Shown here in pieces: positions 36,255 through 49,700 of a stretch of 64,000 nucleotides of DNA; positions within the stretch are counted from its first letter, which is position 1; each line of letters begins with the position of its first letter. The position numbers were made by a program, and so were the translations under genes. The notes under the pieces are model-generated. The model saw only the letters and a list, made by a program, of their open reading frames with translations. It had not been told where the DNA came from and searched no databases. This stretch comes from Alisma plantago-aquatica (Eukaryota > Streptophyta > Magnoliopsida > Alismatales > Alismataceae). Location: NCBI GenBank assembly GCA_963693085.1, contig OY856413.1:107253501-107317500 (forward strand). The letters run 5' to 3'.

Positions 36255-36450
36255 GTTGTCCTGGGCGGCATCGGTTGCAGTCGCGACACAAGATGCAGCG
36301 TCGCAGTCCTGGAATCGGTCACAGTCGCAACATCGGTCATGGTCATGGCACATGATGGAACATGGTAGCCACAACATTAGTTGCGTTCATGGTATAGCGT
36401 CGTGGTTGCGGCACACGACATAGCGTCGTGATCACGACACTATGTACATG
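36255..36450. repeat. CpG-rich short tandem array in 3' LTR of LARD-like host
   Basis: Irregular repeats of a GTCGCGAC/GCGGCAC-type unit, degraded here (many TG/CA in place of CG) compared with the sister array at 53960-54175. Confidence 0.6.
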
Positions 36451-36879
36451 TTTACTAAAAAGGGCATAATTCTCTCATTTTAACTACGATTTGGTTCATT
36501 ATTTTTTTTTTGGATTCATAGTCGAATTATCTAAATATTACAATATTATTTTGATAATATTCTCAGAGGAAAAACTATTTATTAATTATTTCCTTCAATA
36601 TCATTAACTCTCTTCTTGCATACATGTATGGGTTAATGTTATATTAACTCCAACTCAGATCTTTATAGTATGCTTAAGTCATGATTATGAGTTTCCCAAA
36701 TTGGTATTTAAGGTTACTAAAGATAAGATAAAGTACAACATAAAATATTACTAACAAAAGAATGACAAGCATTATGATTTTCTCCAGTCTCTAGGCTTAC
36801 TAGCAAAGTTAGGAATCGGTTGTAACAATTCTCGCCCTCTAATAAAATTTTTGTCTCAAAATTTCTAAAAGAGGAAAGG

Positions 36880-37050
36880 ATGCTTGTTAAACATCTCTGT
36901 ATCCACTTCCCAGGTGGCTTCTTCTACATCATGATTCCTCCAAAGAACCTTTACTAAAGGTATCTCTCTCTTTTTAAGCTTCTAAATTTTGTGGTGTAGA
37001 ATTTTATATTCAACATTGAGTCATTTGTTCCTCTTCAAATTACAATCTAT
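36880..37050 (-). pseudogene. chromodomain relic of a Ty3/gypsy chromovirus
   Basis: Minus-strand reading gives 'KREIPLVKVLWRNHD' followed by 'VEEATWEVDTEM', the conserved core of the C-terminal integrase chromodomain of plant chromoviruses, preceded by degraded 'VEYKILHHKI*KLK'. It is the only coding trace in the interior. It shows the non-autonomous element descends from a chromovirus by loss of gag-pol. A chromodomain would tether integrase to marked chromatin. Confidence 0.8.
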
Positions 37051-39958
37051 TTTAAGCAACCCTTATCAATGATAAAAACATAATTCTCTATGCCACAATC
37101 ATTCATAGGAAATAGAAAGAGAAACAACCATTTTCAAAATTTTCATACTCTTGAGGTGTTATCTCAACATCGATAATCTGGTCCAATTATCTCAATTCAT
37201 ACGGCTCAATATGTGCTATTGTTCTGTATTACCTCTGAGTCACAAAAGAGAGTTCATCAAGTTGTTTTGAATTTTACTATTGTGCTACTCAAATAGAAAA
37301 AGCATTCATGAGCTGTAAAACTAGAAGTAACAATAATCGTATAAAACTAAGTCAGACTACTGATATGACTGATTGAAACCATAAAACTCATTCCAATTTA
37401 GTATATTGCTCACACATGTACTATTTAATTCATATGTAAAACAAATTTTCATCCCTTGCAATGCCTTCATCAAACTACAGTTCTTTCAAACAAATTCACA
37501 TATTACTGAAAGCCATTTGTTTTCTCTAATTTCTCTTCTTAGGCATTACAACTTCTTTTTACTTATCCTTCTCACTCTTATCATCTAGAATAAACACCCC
37601 TAACATTGAAACATTCAAGGTAAGAATAGATTATTCATCATTCTTTCTATCACTATAAGAATTTATTTTAGATTACACTTTGCTCATGTTACACTTCTCC
37701 TTTTCTTCAAATAACATATTTTATATTTCAAATCTATTTCTTATCCTTTGCTCTGAATCATTTCCATATTTTTTATCTACCTTTCAGATTAGCTACCTTT
37801 AAACCCCGTATTACTATCATTGCTAGTTTACTTCTCATAGTACAAATCTCATGATCTTGTTTTATAGAGATGCTAGTATTCAAGGTCAAATCACTAGTGA
37901 CATCCCTTGAACTACTACAATGCTAAACATTATAGGGTTTAGTTCTTATCAGTAGCATGACATTATTGTGATGTGACTTTACTCCCTTAATTTGAAATTT
38001 AAACTTTGGATCTCACTAGTTTTACTAAAGTCTTCCTTATCTTATCAATTGAATTGACTTTCTCTTATTTGGCCATTCAGATAGAGTACATTCTCAATTT
38101 ACCTTGCTAGGGTTTCATCATCATATTGTGTGTCATTATTACATTCACTAGATGTCTCTACCATGGTGGTTATGCATCATATATGATTCATTTTCTTATC
38201 ACTTCATTCCCACATTGCTCTCATTAAGTAATATATGAAAGAGAAGATGATTCTAAGACTTAGAATTCTTATCTTCAAACATTCCCTTAATACATTTCTC
38301 GTATGTAGGTTTAATTGTTTATCAAAAAGAATACTTGACTAATTAGAACTTCCTTGAATTTCCTAACCTCTTTCTTTTATAATCTATATTACTCCATCAT
38401 GTTTCAAACCCTTCCTTACTTTCCATAATCCTCTTACCATATACTACTCTTCCACCTGTCATCTTTAACTTTTAATTTTTTTCTCTTATGATCATGTTGC
38501 TTATTCATGTGTATGATCATGTATACCATGTTGCACATATCTCTTTTTATACATCTACTAATGTGAAGTTGAAATTCTAAATCAATAATCTCTCTACTAG
38601 TTTCACCTCATGTTTAATACATTACATATCCTTCATTTTAAATCAAACAACTCATGCATGGGTCAAACTTAGTTTATCTTTCAATCAAGTTTTTCCTTCC
38701 TGAATATAGTCTACCTTTGTATGACTTATTCTTTTGTTAAGATACACTTTTGTTCTTCTTTTAGAAACTAGTTTGTTGTTTTATAGAGACTAGGAATCCA
38801 AAAGTAATAAGGATGAATGTATTAAACTTCATAATAAAGGTATACATTCCATGCTCTCAATTATATCATAACCCTCATTCATTAATCAATCTCATCATTT
38901 CCAACATTTGTCTTTGTTTCATCTAAGTTTCTTTTTATCCTAGTCTTATTATTTACATGCTCATCTAGTTCTCGTAACTTTAACTCTTATGAAGACTCTT
39001 CACTTCTATTTACTTATCATATACTTAACTCTTTTCTTCTGTTTTCCCTTTGCTTAGGAGTACATAAAAGCATTGTACCCAATTATATGATCCATTCCTC
39101 ATGATTAATTCTTACTATCTTGGACCTTACATACTTTTCTCATATTTTTTCCATATTTCATATTTAGAGTATTATGTCATGTTCCTTTATTCCCAATTAA
39201 GGGTTTCTCATATGAGGTCCCAAAGTTGGATCTCATATATCAGTTCCAACTGATTCTTAGCTATTCTAATCTTTCCCATGTGTCTCAACATCTTAGTGTA
39301 TGCACATTCTCACTATGATGTGGGTCTAATTTATCCAGAGTCTACTCTTATTATATTTTCAATAGGAGTCATTAGATACCAGTAACGCACCCTGCCAGCC
39401 AGACCAGGCCGAACCTGCAGTCCTGAAGCTAAGAGCTACTCAAGATTAACCAAATCCTATTGATCTCAAACGTGTGGAATGAATATCCACTTATTGAAAA
39501 CTCATTTAAACATAACTTTTGGTCTACTTGATAGAAAGAATAATTGAATCAACTTCATGATACACAAAAATTTAAAAGAACCATATATATTCTACAAACC
39601 GATAATCTGAATTCATATATATAAGAGTATTTCTATATATCTCAAATCAAAGAAGAAATATAAAGCAAGAGTTGTATCACATTCTATGTTTAATCTCTTA
39701 CTCCTTCATTTCTTTCCAATCTCCTAACCCTAAGATTTCTAGGGTTTCTCTCCAGCCCATCCTTCCTCTACATACCTGGCCAAGGTATCCAGAGAAGAAT
39801 AGACAGAGTAGATTGATATTGGTCAACCTAGGTATCCAGATACCAGACCAGGGTATCCAAATACCCATACTTCCCAGAGCAATTAACACATCACCTCTAA
39901 ACTTCCACACTTATAACTCTCACTTTCTATCATAATGGTCCTTGATGACTCAGCCTAA

Positions 39959-39970
39959 GCTCTGATACCA
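39959..39970 (-). other. primer binding site (initiator tRNA-Met) of LARD-like host
   Basis: The minus strand reads TGGTATCAGAGC followed by TTAGG, three bases from the LTR end. Confidence 0.8.
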
Positions 39971-41170
39971 AGCTATCACACCCACATCCCACAATTACCG
40001 CTAATCATGAGATGTGGGCATAAGTTTGAGGATTATACTTAATACAAAGTTCATTCCTGAATTTTTTTCCCTTTATTTTTAACTCTTTGTTTTCTCACAT
40101 CCAATCACATAAACAAACTCTACAAGAGAATTAAGCTTTGAACACTCTAATATGATCTCAACATTAATGATACACATCCATACATTCATTCTGTTTCTCA
40201 CACTTCCATGTACATATGACATGATAATCATATACATTCTCTGTTGTTAAGGAAACAATGATACAAAACATCATTTACAACTCTCTCACATCTATACAAG
40301 GAGCTAGAGTGACAGGAACCGGCTGGACTCAACTAATTCTAATACTTAGCTCTTGTGCAAGATCTACTCTGGCATTGACATTCTTCAAGTCCATGTGGTT
40401 TCCCTAAAAATTGTGAGTAGAGGGGCGAGCCTACTCACTCAGTGAGTGAGTACTTCAAAGAAATAGTCAATTCACTTAAATAATTATAGATATACTATTT
40501 AGAAACTGCTATCAATTATAATGATAGTTATCTTTAAAGAGACTAATCATTCACAAACATAAATATGGCACAATACTCTAGACATCTACAAGAGTATATC
40601 AATATATGAACATGCTTGATTGATCATAAAGAGAACTAATAATTCAGATATATACAAAGAATATTTGAATAATTACACACAGTTGTTTAAACTCTCATTC
40701 ATCTTATTATTCCCTAAACCCAGATGAGGTGTACAAGAATCGCAGCAAGCTACGATCTCACTATATAAGGCATAGAAGCATGTTCGGGTTCCTAAGCTGA
40801 TCTCTTGAGTAAGACCCCATCTAACAACAGGCCTCGACACGTCTACCTCTCCACGGCTAATGGGAGCGGCCAGATATCTCATACTCCACCTCTCAACCTG
40901 GGTACTCAGGCGGTGAGTCAAAGCCATCCGGCTTATTGTGCATCAGTGGACCTACTAACCAAGGATCACTTAACATGTAACCCAGGTACCACCGACATCC
41001 CCGGTTAGTGTTGGGTACCACACAACTATAACGAGTCTTCCCTACTAGTCAAGGCCCACACACCCTATTGGTGTGCTCTGGCTTACCTCGATCTAGACTA
41101 CCTCCAGTCAGGAAATTGTTTCCTCCTCATAGTGCAGGCCTCATCATGTGAGGATTCTATAATGTTCAGG

Positions 41171-41175
41171 GCATC
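41171..41175. repeat. TSD (left) of the Cassandra chimera
   Basis: GCATC, repeated at 52621-52625. The sister LTR has the empty site GGGCATCTACATG near 26430. Confidence 0.85.
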
Positions 41176-41247
41176 TGTAACGCCTGGGCCCACTGCCCAA
41201 GGCTCTAGTAGAGTTTCAGGAATGACGACTGGCCCCACAGACCACCA

Positions 41248-41252
41248 CTAGC
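41248..41252. repeat. TSD (left) of the young LARD
   Basis: CTAGC, repeated at 50427-50431; empty-site sequence CCACTAGCCT is present in the Cassandra LTRs near 54773 and 55315. Confidence 0.95.
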
Positions 41253-41989
41253 TGTAACATACTGAATCTCAGGGTCTTCCCTGCAATTTACCCATTCTTG
41301 AGCTTTTCTTTTACTTTTAGTCCATTTGGACCTTTTCCATAAATTTCCCATCCTTTATAATCATTTTTGGACTCCTTGTGCAATTTGAGCACAATCTGAG
41401 GTTGAAATCACTATTTACCCTCTTTTATGTAAAATGAGGGGTGTTTGCACAAATAACCCACATTAAGTGATAAGTTAGGGTTAATTATGTAATTTGGTCT
41501 TTAATGGGATAATATAGCAGATTATATTTATTTGGAGCTTTTTGGATAAATATATTATTAATAATGTGTATTTGAGTTCATATATGAGTGTATTAACCTT
41601 TATTGTTTCTCTCTCCTCAAAATATGATTTTAATTCATAATAATATGTTATTTTGTTAAGTAATGAGTATTTGTACCCTAATACATTTTATATGTCGAAT
41701 TTACTCACATGTTTCTTATTAATAGCTTTTTCATATAATTCCTTGATTTTAAGGTGTTATTATACTCCTTTATGAGCTATATGTTTATTAATGGCCTTAT
41801 TATGCTTTAAACGAGATTTTAAATATATAGCATCGTTCTATATGTTATTATGAGCCTATGGTTCAATTTTGGTGTTGTTTGGAGTTGATTTGACCCCTCT
41901 AATGGATTTTATTAGTCTTTAATATGGTGTGAATATAGTTATTGCATTGATTTCATTTATTTCCCTGTAACGCTATAGTCCGGTTATTT

Positions 41990-43130
41990 GTTATGTCACG
42001 CGCCCCTTGGGAGTGATCCAACGGCCACGATCTGACCCGCTCCGATCCGGCGGCTCCCCCACTTTCTCCTTCCTCTAGCCGTTTCACGCGTCTGCGAGCA
42101 GAGCCGGCCGCCGAATCCCTCGACCTGATCTCCCTCTCTGCTTGACCGTTTTGCGTGATTCCTTTTCCGTTGAATTAGGCTCTCGACGACGAATTGAATG
42201 AGCCCCACCTTATCGCCTCTCTCCCCGTGTGGACGAAACGCCCAAAGTCGGCAACCTCCTCCTCTCCACCAGGGACCTACGGAGGGAGCCACAGCTCCTC
42301 CCTCGCCTACTTAAGGGGCCGCAAAGCATCCCCTGGCTTCGAGCCTTCTCCCTCTACCCTCAATTTCTTCCCAACCTTCCCCGAGGATCCCTACCCAATC
42401 GTTCTACCTTCCCCGGCAACGACGACCTTCGGCTTGCATCTCCGATCACCTCGGGCCCAATTGGGACCTCGGTAAGCACCTACTGATCTTAGGCTTCCTT
42501 CTCCTACTCCTTGTTTTCCTCTTTGTGCTCTTGATCACCGGGTCCTATAGACCACGGTTTGACCTCCGCCGCCACCTGTGCTTTTCGAGGTTTTGTGCTC
42601 CTCCGATCTCAACACGACCTGCTCTGACTTCACGGTGGCTTCACGAATTTGTGGGCGGTTTTAGATTCTCGATTCGTCGCGATTCTTTGGCTGTTTGATC
42701 GGATTTGATTCCTCTCTGTCCGGCAGTGTGCGTGCCCCTGCTTTTGAGCTTCAGACCACCGGAGTGGTCTTGGAAAGTCTCACTGTGGTCGCCGGGCTTG
42801 GGCGAGTTCAGTGGGATGTCTAGCATCCTGGAATGGGGAACGTACCTACGGCTTGGGCCTCGTGAAGCACTGCCCTGTTGCTCCCTCGCCATGGGTGCGA
42901 GGAGAAGAAGCAGGGTCAAGCAATGACCTAAACACCCCCCTCCGCAGTGTCGATCTACCTTTGGCAGGGCAGGGGCAATTCTGTCCATTCACACCGGCTT
43001 TTGTTTGATCGGCGCTATACACCTTGCATCTGAAATGACAACGCTGCCCTCATCGTTTTAGTTGTATTGATTTGGCGCGTCAGGGCATTTTAGTCTTTTC
43101 TCCCTCCCTGGTTTCTTCTTGTTCGCAGGC
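41990..43130 (+). other. GC-rich, gene-like block in LARD LTR with possible intron
   Basis: A sharp rise in GC and in CpG marks this block inside an otherwise AT-rich LTR. A donor-like G|GTAAGCAC (GT at 42472-42473) and an acceptor-like TTCTTGTTCGCAG (AG at 43127-43128) could bound an intron of about 657 bp. It may be a captured gene 5' region or the LTR's own promoter and leader. The same block is in the other LTR (47451-48591). Coding potential is not supported. Confidence 0.4.
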
Positions 43131-44256
43131 AACTGAATGGTCCAAATGACTGATCTACCCTCGCTGCTCAATTGCTTTGGTTTGACGATTAGGGGTAGTT
43201 TAGCCTTTTCACTTTCTATTTACATCGATTTCCATTTTTATTTAAATATCTGTCACACTATAGTTTTCTTAATTTCTGATTGGTCAGATTTACTTAATCC
43301 ATAGTAAATCGATCCTTTGTCAGAAAAATATGAATAAATAGTCGATGGAAAGGATTTTTAATGTAGAATTCGATTTTGTGGTTTTTGAGACCTGATTCTC
43401 AATGGTTTTCCGAAGTTTGCTTTGATTGGCATTTTTAATATGTAATTGTTTTAAAATACATAATTAATTCATTTTAACTCTGTTTTATATAATAAGATAT
43501 GTTTTCTTAATCAGGAGATTATGAGTAATCTTTTGGGCTTGGTTTTGAACTCTAAATCATAGTTTTGTAAAATTAGGGTTTTTCTATGCTTTATGTGTTT
43601 ATATATATTAATACATGTGTTATGTTTATAACTAGGATATTATATGGATGGTTTGCTATCTGTTTGATGGATATGATGGTAATGGTATATCTAAGGTATG
43701 TGATTCCTATGTATGTGAGCCCTATTTGAATATGTGAAGCCTATTTTATGTATGTGGATCCTATTGTAATTGTGCAAACTACCTATTCCTCAGTTGGGAT
43801 CTTTTACAACCCCACTATAATTATTTGTGCTAGCCTTGTATTCCTTCTATTTACATTTATTGTCTCTTTACTTAGCTTAGGCCATTGTGGCTTAATCATT
43901 GGAATCATGTGAATCCTTCTTCTTCATATGTTGCCTCCCTTACTTGGAAATGATTTAATCTTGTTATTGACTCATCTTTTGAAATACTTGGCAATCTTAT
44001 AAATATTGTGGATGCCTTTGTGGCTCTTTTAATTGTAATCTTGTTGATTTCCTATGTTGGCTCATCTCTTGAAGTACTTGTATAATGATGTTGTCTATGA
44101 TGGCTTGTTGATTGAGATTATTTATTTGGGTTTTATTCCCAATGCTTGTTGAATCTTGTTATATACTTTTCACTATGCTGCCAAGTGAATATTTATGCAT
44201 GATATAGTTATTGGCCAATTGACAATGTAGTGTACATGAGTACAAACCACCCACAG

Positions 44257-44311
44257 GGCACTGAGGTTTTAGTCCTCCTGCCGGGCACTGGGGTTTTAGT
44301 CCCCCTGCCAT
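44257..44311 (+). repeat. 27-bp tandem repeat, two copies
   Basis: Unit GGCACTGGGGTTTTAGTCCC plus CCTGCC; the same array in the 3' LTR (49718-49844) has four copies. Confidence 0.9.
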
Positions 44312-44892
44312 TGGTGAGGTCCGGTAGGTGCCTCACCCTACATTAATAGGACGTTGTGTCATAATTTATATTCATGCAAATGTGATAATTGTTGATATTT
44401 TAAATGTGGCAGTTTCTCTCTCTCATATTCATATATTTGTCTCATTTCCTTTGAAATCACTTCTTGTGGAGAATCTTTTATATTGCAAAGCTTTTTATTA
44501 TTATTTGTCCTATTCCTTTTTATTAACACATACCTTTTATCTTTCTCTTGCTGGATGACCCCAACCATCCAGGTTAGGGATCAGAGTGCGCATGGAAGCT
44601 TGGTGAACCTAAAGCTAAGGAATAGGATTAGAAGAATGGAATGTATAGCTTGAGTGATCATGCTTGCTTTTATGTTATATAGTTGTTTAGTTTGGAGACA
44701 ATGTTGCATTAGTCTAAGTCTTCCTCTACCTAGATCCTTGTAGTTGCTTGTATAAAGTTGTACTCCCATTTGGGGAAATTTTATAATGTACTCTTTATAC
44801 ATTTTGAATAATGTCAAGATTTAATTCTTCCGCTGCCATACTTTTGATGATTTTGTTTATCATGTTTTTAGTAGAGACTTTGGGTCTTTACA

Positions 44893-46713
44893 GCATGGTA
44901 TCAGAGCATCAAGGTAGTCGGATTCTTGACTAGTTCAAAATTGTCTCCTAGATAGAACCCTTATCTTATATAGTTTCCCTTTAGTTAGTTTTTCACCTTA
45001 GAGTTGACCTATATAGAATGTTTGATTTAGGATCATAATAGTTTCTTATTAGAAATAAAAATTTGTCAACTTTTTGGTGAATTGTTTATTGAGTAGCTAT
45101 TAGAGCAAGAAGTTGAAGTGATGGTGTCTAGAAAGGGTCAGAGCTTAGGGGCTGGCAATATTTTCCTCCGCCCCACTAGTTTGGTCACGAGGACTCCTGA
45201 GCTCATATGACCTGGCCTGGCCTGATCTGAAACGGACAGCTCGAAATAGTCTACCTTTAGACATATTGCCTTATTGTTGAATAACCTTAGAATCCTTTAT
45301 ATGATGATTTGATTTCTTTTCTCAAACAAAAATCATCTAGTATCTTATATGAGCCTTAGATTTCCATGTTAGGGTTTAGTGTGCCCTATGTTACACCTTG
45401 AGTTGGAAGATAGAGTTTAGTAAGGCTTTTATGTTGGATCTTATACCCTTAAAATAGTTTGACTTAGTCAACCCTTTGAGTGAAGAGGTAGTGTTAGTAC
45501 CTTGTAGATTTTTGGAGCTCTTGATTTCGAGGACGAAATCCTCTTTAGGGGGTTGGAATCCCTCAATGCCTTGAAATCAAGAAACTCTAACTCCTTAGAC
45601 ATGGGAATAGAAAGCTTATGTGTTTAGAGTTTAATAAACCTAATATGTTTGTAATTCATCTTGTTTGTTTATAACTAATGGATAAGTCATGTAATCCTTA
45701 TGCTTGAACCCTAATATACTCTTGTTGCACCTAATCATTAATTGTTCATATGTAGATATACATAGTTTGGATTAAGTCACCCTAATGATAAAATGTGTAT
45801 GGTAAAATGCACCCTAAGGATGCTTTAACATGTAATGGTCGTGTTGACCTAAACCCTAAGATGTAATCATCTAGCCTTGACAATATATATAAACCCTTCA
45901 TGCCTTTCTTGACACATTAGTGACATTAGGTGTCATCTCATGCTATACCTTAATGCATGTAAATCCCTTAATCATAGTTGTGACCTAATTATCAACACAT
46001 GTTAGGCATAGCACCTTGTTGACTAAAATACATCTCATTGGTCATCTTATTGGTTTATGGATAAAATCAGTAATGAGATGATGAGTAATTAGATTCATAT
46101 AATGTGAGGTTAATTCCTAGTAATTAGTATTGTGAGAGAATATGATTAGTGATGTCATGGATATGAGTATGTTAGATGTTGTGACCATATGTTCCTTGGA
46201 GATAAGCCATATACCCTTAGACCTGTTATTAGGGTAATAATGGGTTGGATGATATTAGATGGCATAATTCCACATGATGTAGTTGTTGGGTAATAATGTT
46301 GAGTTATTTAAGTTTTTAACCTAATACATTAGTTGTTGTTGGGATTGGTTTAATATAGGTTGTAATGGCTTAGTAAACCCTAATTGTGCTTAAAACCCTT
46401 AATGAGGGAGATACCCATGATATACAGTTGAGATATAATTGTTTTGTAATAAAATATGGCACAAGTGTTAGTATAATAGATATGCTGCCTTTTCATGATA
46501 GAGTTTATGCATCAAGATGTTGGTTATGTTGAGTTTGACATAAGGCTATAGGTTTTGTGGAAACCTTAGTAACACCTGACTTATGTAGATTTATGTGGTA
46601 CCCTAGATTAAGGGTTATAACCTAGTTGTTTATGGTTGGGATGTTACACACTCACCCTCTCTTTTCTCTTGTTGTGATTTCGGGGACGAAATCCTCTTTA
46701 AGGGGTGGTGTGC
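44893..46713 (+). other. non-coding interior of young LARD
   Basis: A PBS TGGTATCAGAGC at 44896-44907 is followed by 1.8 kb without ORFs of note. The gypsy-tail motif TTCGAGGACGAAATCC occurs at about 45525-45545 and again as TTCGGGGACGAAATCC at 46678-46693, followed by the purine-rich AAGGGGTGGTGTGC next to the 3' LTR. The duplicated tail suggests an internal duplication or deletion in the element's history. Confidence 0.8.
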
Positions 46714-49700
46714 TGTAACATACTGAATCTCAGGGTCTTCCCTGCAATTTACCCATTCTTGAGCTTTTCTTTTACTTTTAGTCCATTTGGACCTTTTCCA
46801 TAAATTTCCCATCCTTTATAATCATTTTTGGACTCCTTGTGCAATTTGAGCACAATCTGAGGTTGAAATCACTATTTACCCTCTTTTATGTAAAATGAGG
46901 GGTGTTTGCACAAATAACCCACATTAAGTGATAAGTTAGGGTTAATTATGTAATTTGGTCTTTAATGGGATAATATAGCAGATTATATTTATTTGGAGCT
47001 TTTTGGATAAATATATTATTAATAATGTGTATTTGAGTTCATATATGAGTGTATTAACCTTTATTGTTTCTCTCTCCTCAAAATATGATTTTAATTCATA
47101 ATAATATGTTATTTTGTTAAGTAATGAGTATTTGTACCCTAATACGTTTTATATGTCGAATTTACTCACATGTTTCTTATTAATAGCTTTTTCATATAAT
47201 TCCTTGATTTTAAGGTGTTATTATACTCCTTTATGAGCTATATGTTTATTAATGGCCTTATTATGCTTTAAACGAGATTTTAAATATATAGCATCGTTCT
47301 ATATGTTATTATGAGCCTATGGTTCAATTTTGGTGTTGTTTGGAGTTGATTTGACCCCTCTAATGGATTTTATTAGTCTTTAATATGGTGTGAATATAGT
47401 TATTGCATTGATTTCATTTATTTCCCTGTAACGCTATAGTCCGGTTATTTGTTATGTCACGCGCCCCTTGGGAGTGATCCAACGGCCACGATCTGACCCG
47501 CTCCGATCCGGCGGCTCCCCCACTTTCTCCTTCCTCTAGCCGTTTCACGCGTCTGCGAGCAGAGCCGGCCGCCGAATCCCTCGACCTGATCTCCCTCTCT
47601 GCTTGACCGTTTTGCGTGATTCCTTTTCCGTTGAATTAGGCTCTCGACGACGAATTGAATGAGCCCCACCTTATCGCCTCTCTCCCCGTGTGGACGAAAC
47701 GCCCAAAGTCGGCAACCTCCTCCTCTCCACCAGGGACCTACGGAGGGAGCCACAGCTCCTCCCTCGCCTACTTAAGGGGCCGCAAAGCATCCCCTGGCTT
47801 CGAGCCTTCTCCCTCTACCCTCAATTTCTTCCCAACCTTCCCCGAGGATCCCTACCCAATCATTCTACCTTCCCCGGCAACGACGACCTTCGGCTTGCAT
47901 CTCCGATCACCTCGGGCCCAATTGGGACCTCGGTAAGCACCTACTGATCTTAGGCTTCCTTCTCCTACTCCTTGTTTTCCTCTTTGTGCTCTTGATCACC
48001 GGGTCCTATAGACCACGGTTTGACCTCCGCCGCCACCTGTTCTTTTCGAGGTTTTGTGCTCCTCCGATCTCAACACGACCTGCTCTGACTTCACGGTGGC
48101 TTCGCGAATTTGTGGGCGGTTTTAGATTCTCGATTCGTCGTGATTCTTTGGCTGTTTGATCGGATTTGATTCCTCTCTGTCCGGCAGTGTGCGTGCCCCT
48201 GCTTTTGAGCTTCAGACCACCGGAGTGGTCTTGGAAAGTCTCACTGTGGTCGCCGGGCTTGGGCGAGTTCAGTGGGATGTCTAGCATCCTGGAATGGGGA
48301 ACGTACCTACGGCTTGGGCCTCGTGAAGCACTGCCCTGTTGCTCCCTCGCCATGGGTGCGAGGAGAAGAAGCAGGGTCAAGCAATGACCTAAACACCCCC
48401 CTCCGCAGTGTCGATCTACCTTTGGCAGGGCAGGGGCAATTCTGTCCATTCACACCGGCTTTTGTTTGATCGGCGCTATACACCTTGCATCTGAAATGAC
48501 AACGCTGCCCTCATCGTTTTAGTTGTATTGATTTGGCGCGTCAGGGCATTTTAGTCTTTTCTCCCTCCCTGGTTTCTTCTTGTTCGCAGGCAACTGAATG
48601 GTCCAAATGACTGATCTACCCTCGCTGCTCAATTGCTTTGGTTTGACGATTAGGGGTAGTTTAGCCTTTTCACTTTCTATTTACATCGATTTCCATTTTT
48701 ATTTAAATATCTGTCACACTATAGTTTTCTTAATTTCTGATTGGTCAGATTTACTTAATCCATAGTAAATCGATCCTTTGTCAGAAAAATATGAATAAAT
48801 AGTCGATGGAAAGGATTTTTAATGTAGAATTCGATTTTGTGGTTTTTGAGACCTGATTCTCAATGGTTTTCCGAAGTTTGCTTTGATTGGCATTTTTAAT
48901 ATGTAATTGTTTTAAAATACATAATTAATTCATTTTAACTCTGTTTTATATAATAAGATATGTTTTCTTAATCAGGAGATTATGAGTAATCTTTTGGGCT
49001 TGGTTTTGAACTCTAAATCATAGTTTTGTAAAATTAGGGTTTTTCTATGCTTTATGTGTTTATATATATTAATACATGTGTTATGTTTATAACTAGGATA
49101 TTATATGGATGGTTTGCTATCTGTTTGATGGATATGATGGTAATGGTATATCTAAGGTATGTGATTCCTATGTATGTGAGCCCTATTTGAATATGTGAAG
49201 CCTATTTTATGTATGTGGATCCTATTGTAATTGTGCAAACTACCTATTCCTCAGTTGGGATCTTTTACAACCCCACTATAATTATTTGTGCTAGCCTTGT
49301 ATTCCTTCTATTTACATTTATTGTCTCTTTACTTAGCTTAGGCCATTGTGGCTTAATCATTGGAATCATGTGAATCCTTCTTCTTCATATGTTGCCTCCC
49401 TTACTTGGAAATGATTTAATCTTGTTATTGACTCATCTTTTGAAATACTTGGCAATCTTATAAATATTGTGGATGCCTTTGTGGCTCTTTTAATTGTAAT
49501 CTTGTTGATTGCCTATGTTGGCTCATCTCTTGAAGTACTTGTATAATGATGTTGTCTATGATGGCTTGTTGATTGAGATTATTTATTTGGGTTTTATTCC
49601 CAATGCTTGTTGAATCTTGTTATATACTTTTCACTATGCTGCCAAGTGAATATTTATGCATGATATAGTTATTGGCCAATTGACAATGTAGTGTACATGA

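Larger units (their letters stand above)
20081..36827 (-). repeat. 3' LTR of the LARD-like host (interrupted twice)
   Basis: LTR sequence lies at 20081-20912, 26054-27430 and 35931-36827, about 3.1 kb in all. It is interrupted by LINE A (20913-26038) and the copia element (27431-35925). It matches the other LTR segment by segment, for example the ACGCCCACATCCCACGAT start and the GCTTACTAGCAAAG end. Confidence 0.85.
36828..39973 (-). other. internal region of the LARD-like host element
   Basis: A 3.15-kb AT-rich interior with no intact ORF. At its 3' end (left, minus strand) is the tail typical of gypsy elements: a chromodomain relic and then GAGGGCGAGAAT abutting the LTR. At its 5' end is the PBS. 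The middle (about 37.1-39.9 kb) is pyrimidine-rich on the plus strand and shows nothing I recognise. Confidence 0.7.
41253..44892 (+). repeat. 5' LTR of young LARD
   Basis: TGTAACATACTG ... GGGTCTTTACA. The LTR has an AT-rich first 700 bp, a GC-rich gene-like block (about 41990-43130) and an AT-rich remainder with a two-copy tandem repeat at 44257-44311. ORFs of 65-115 codons in the GC-rich block have no recognisable domain. Confidence 0.95.

Noticed and set aside
42194..43008. ORFs of 65-115 codons in the GC-rich part of the young LARD LTR (and 47655-48469)
   Set aside because: Frames overlap on both strands, no domain; open by high GC. Kept only as a possible captured promoter or exon region.
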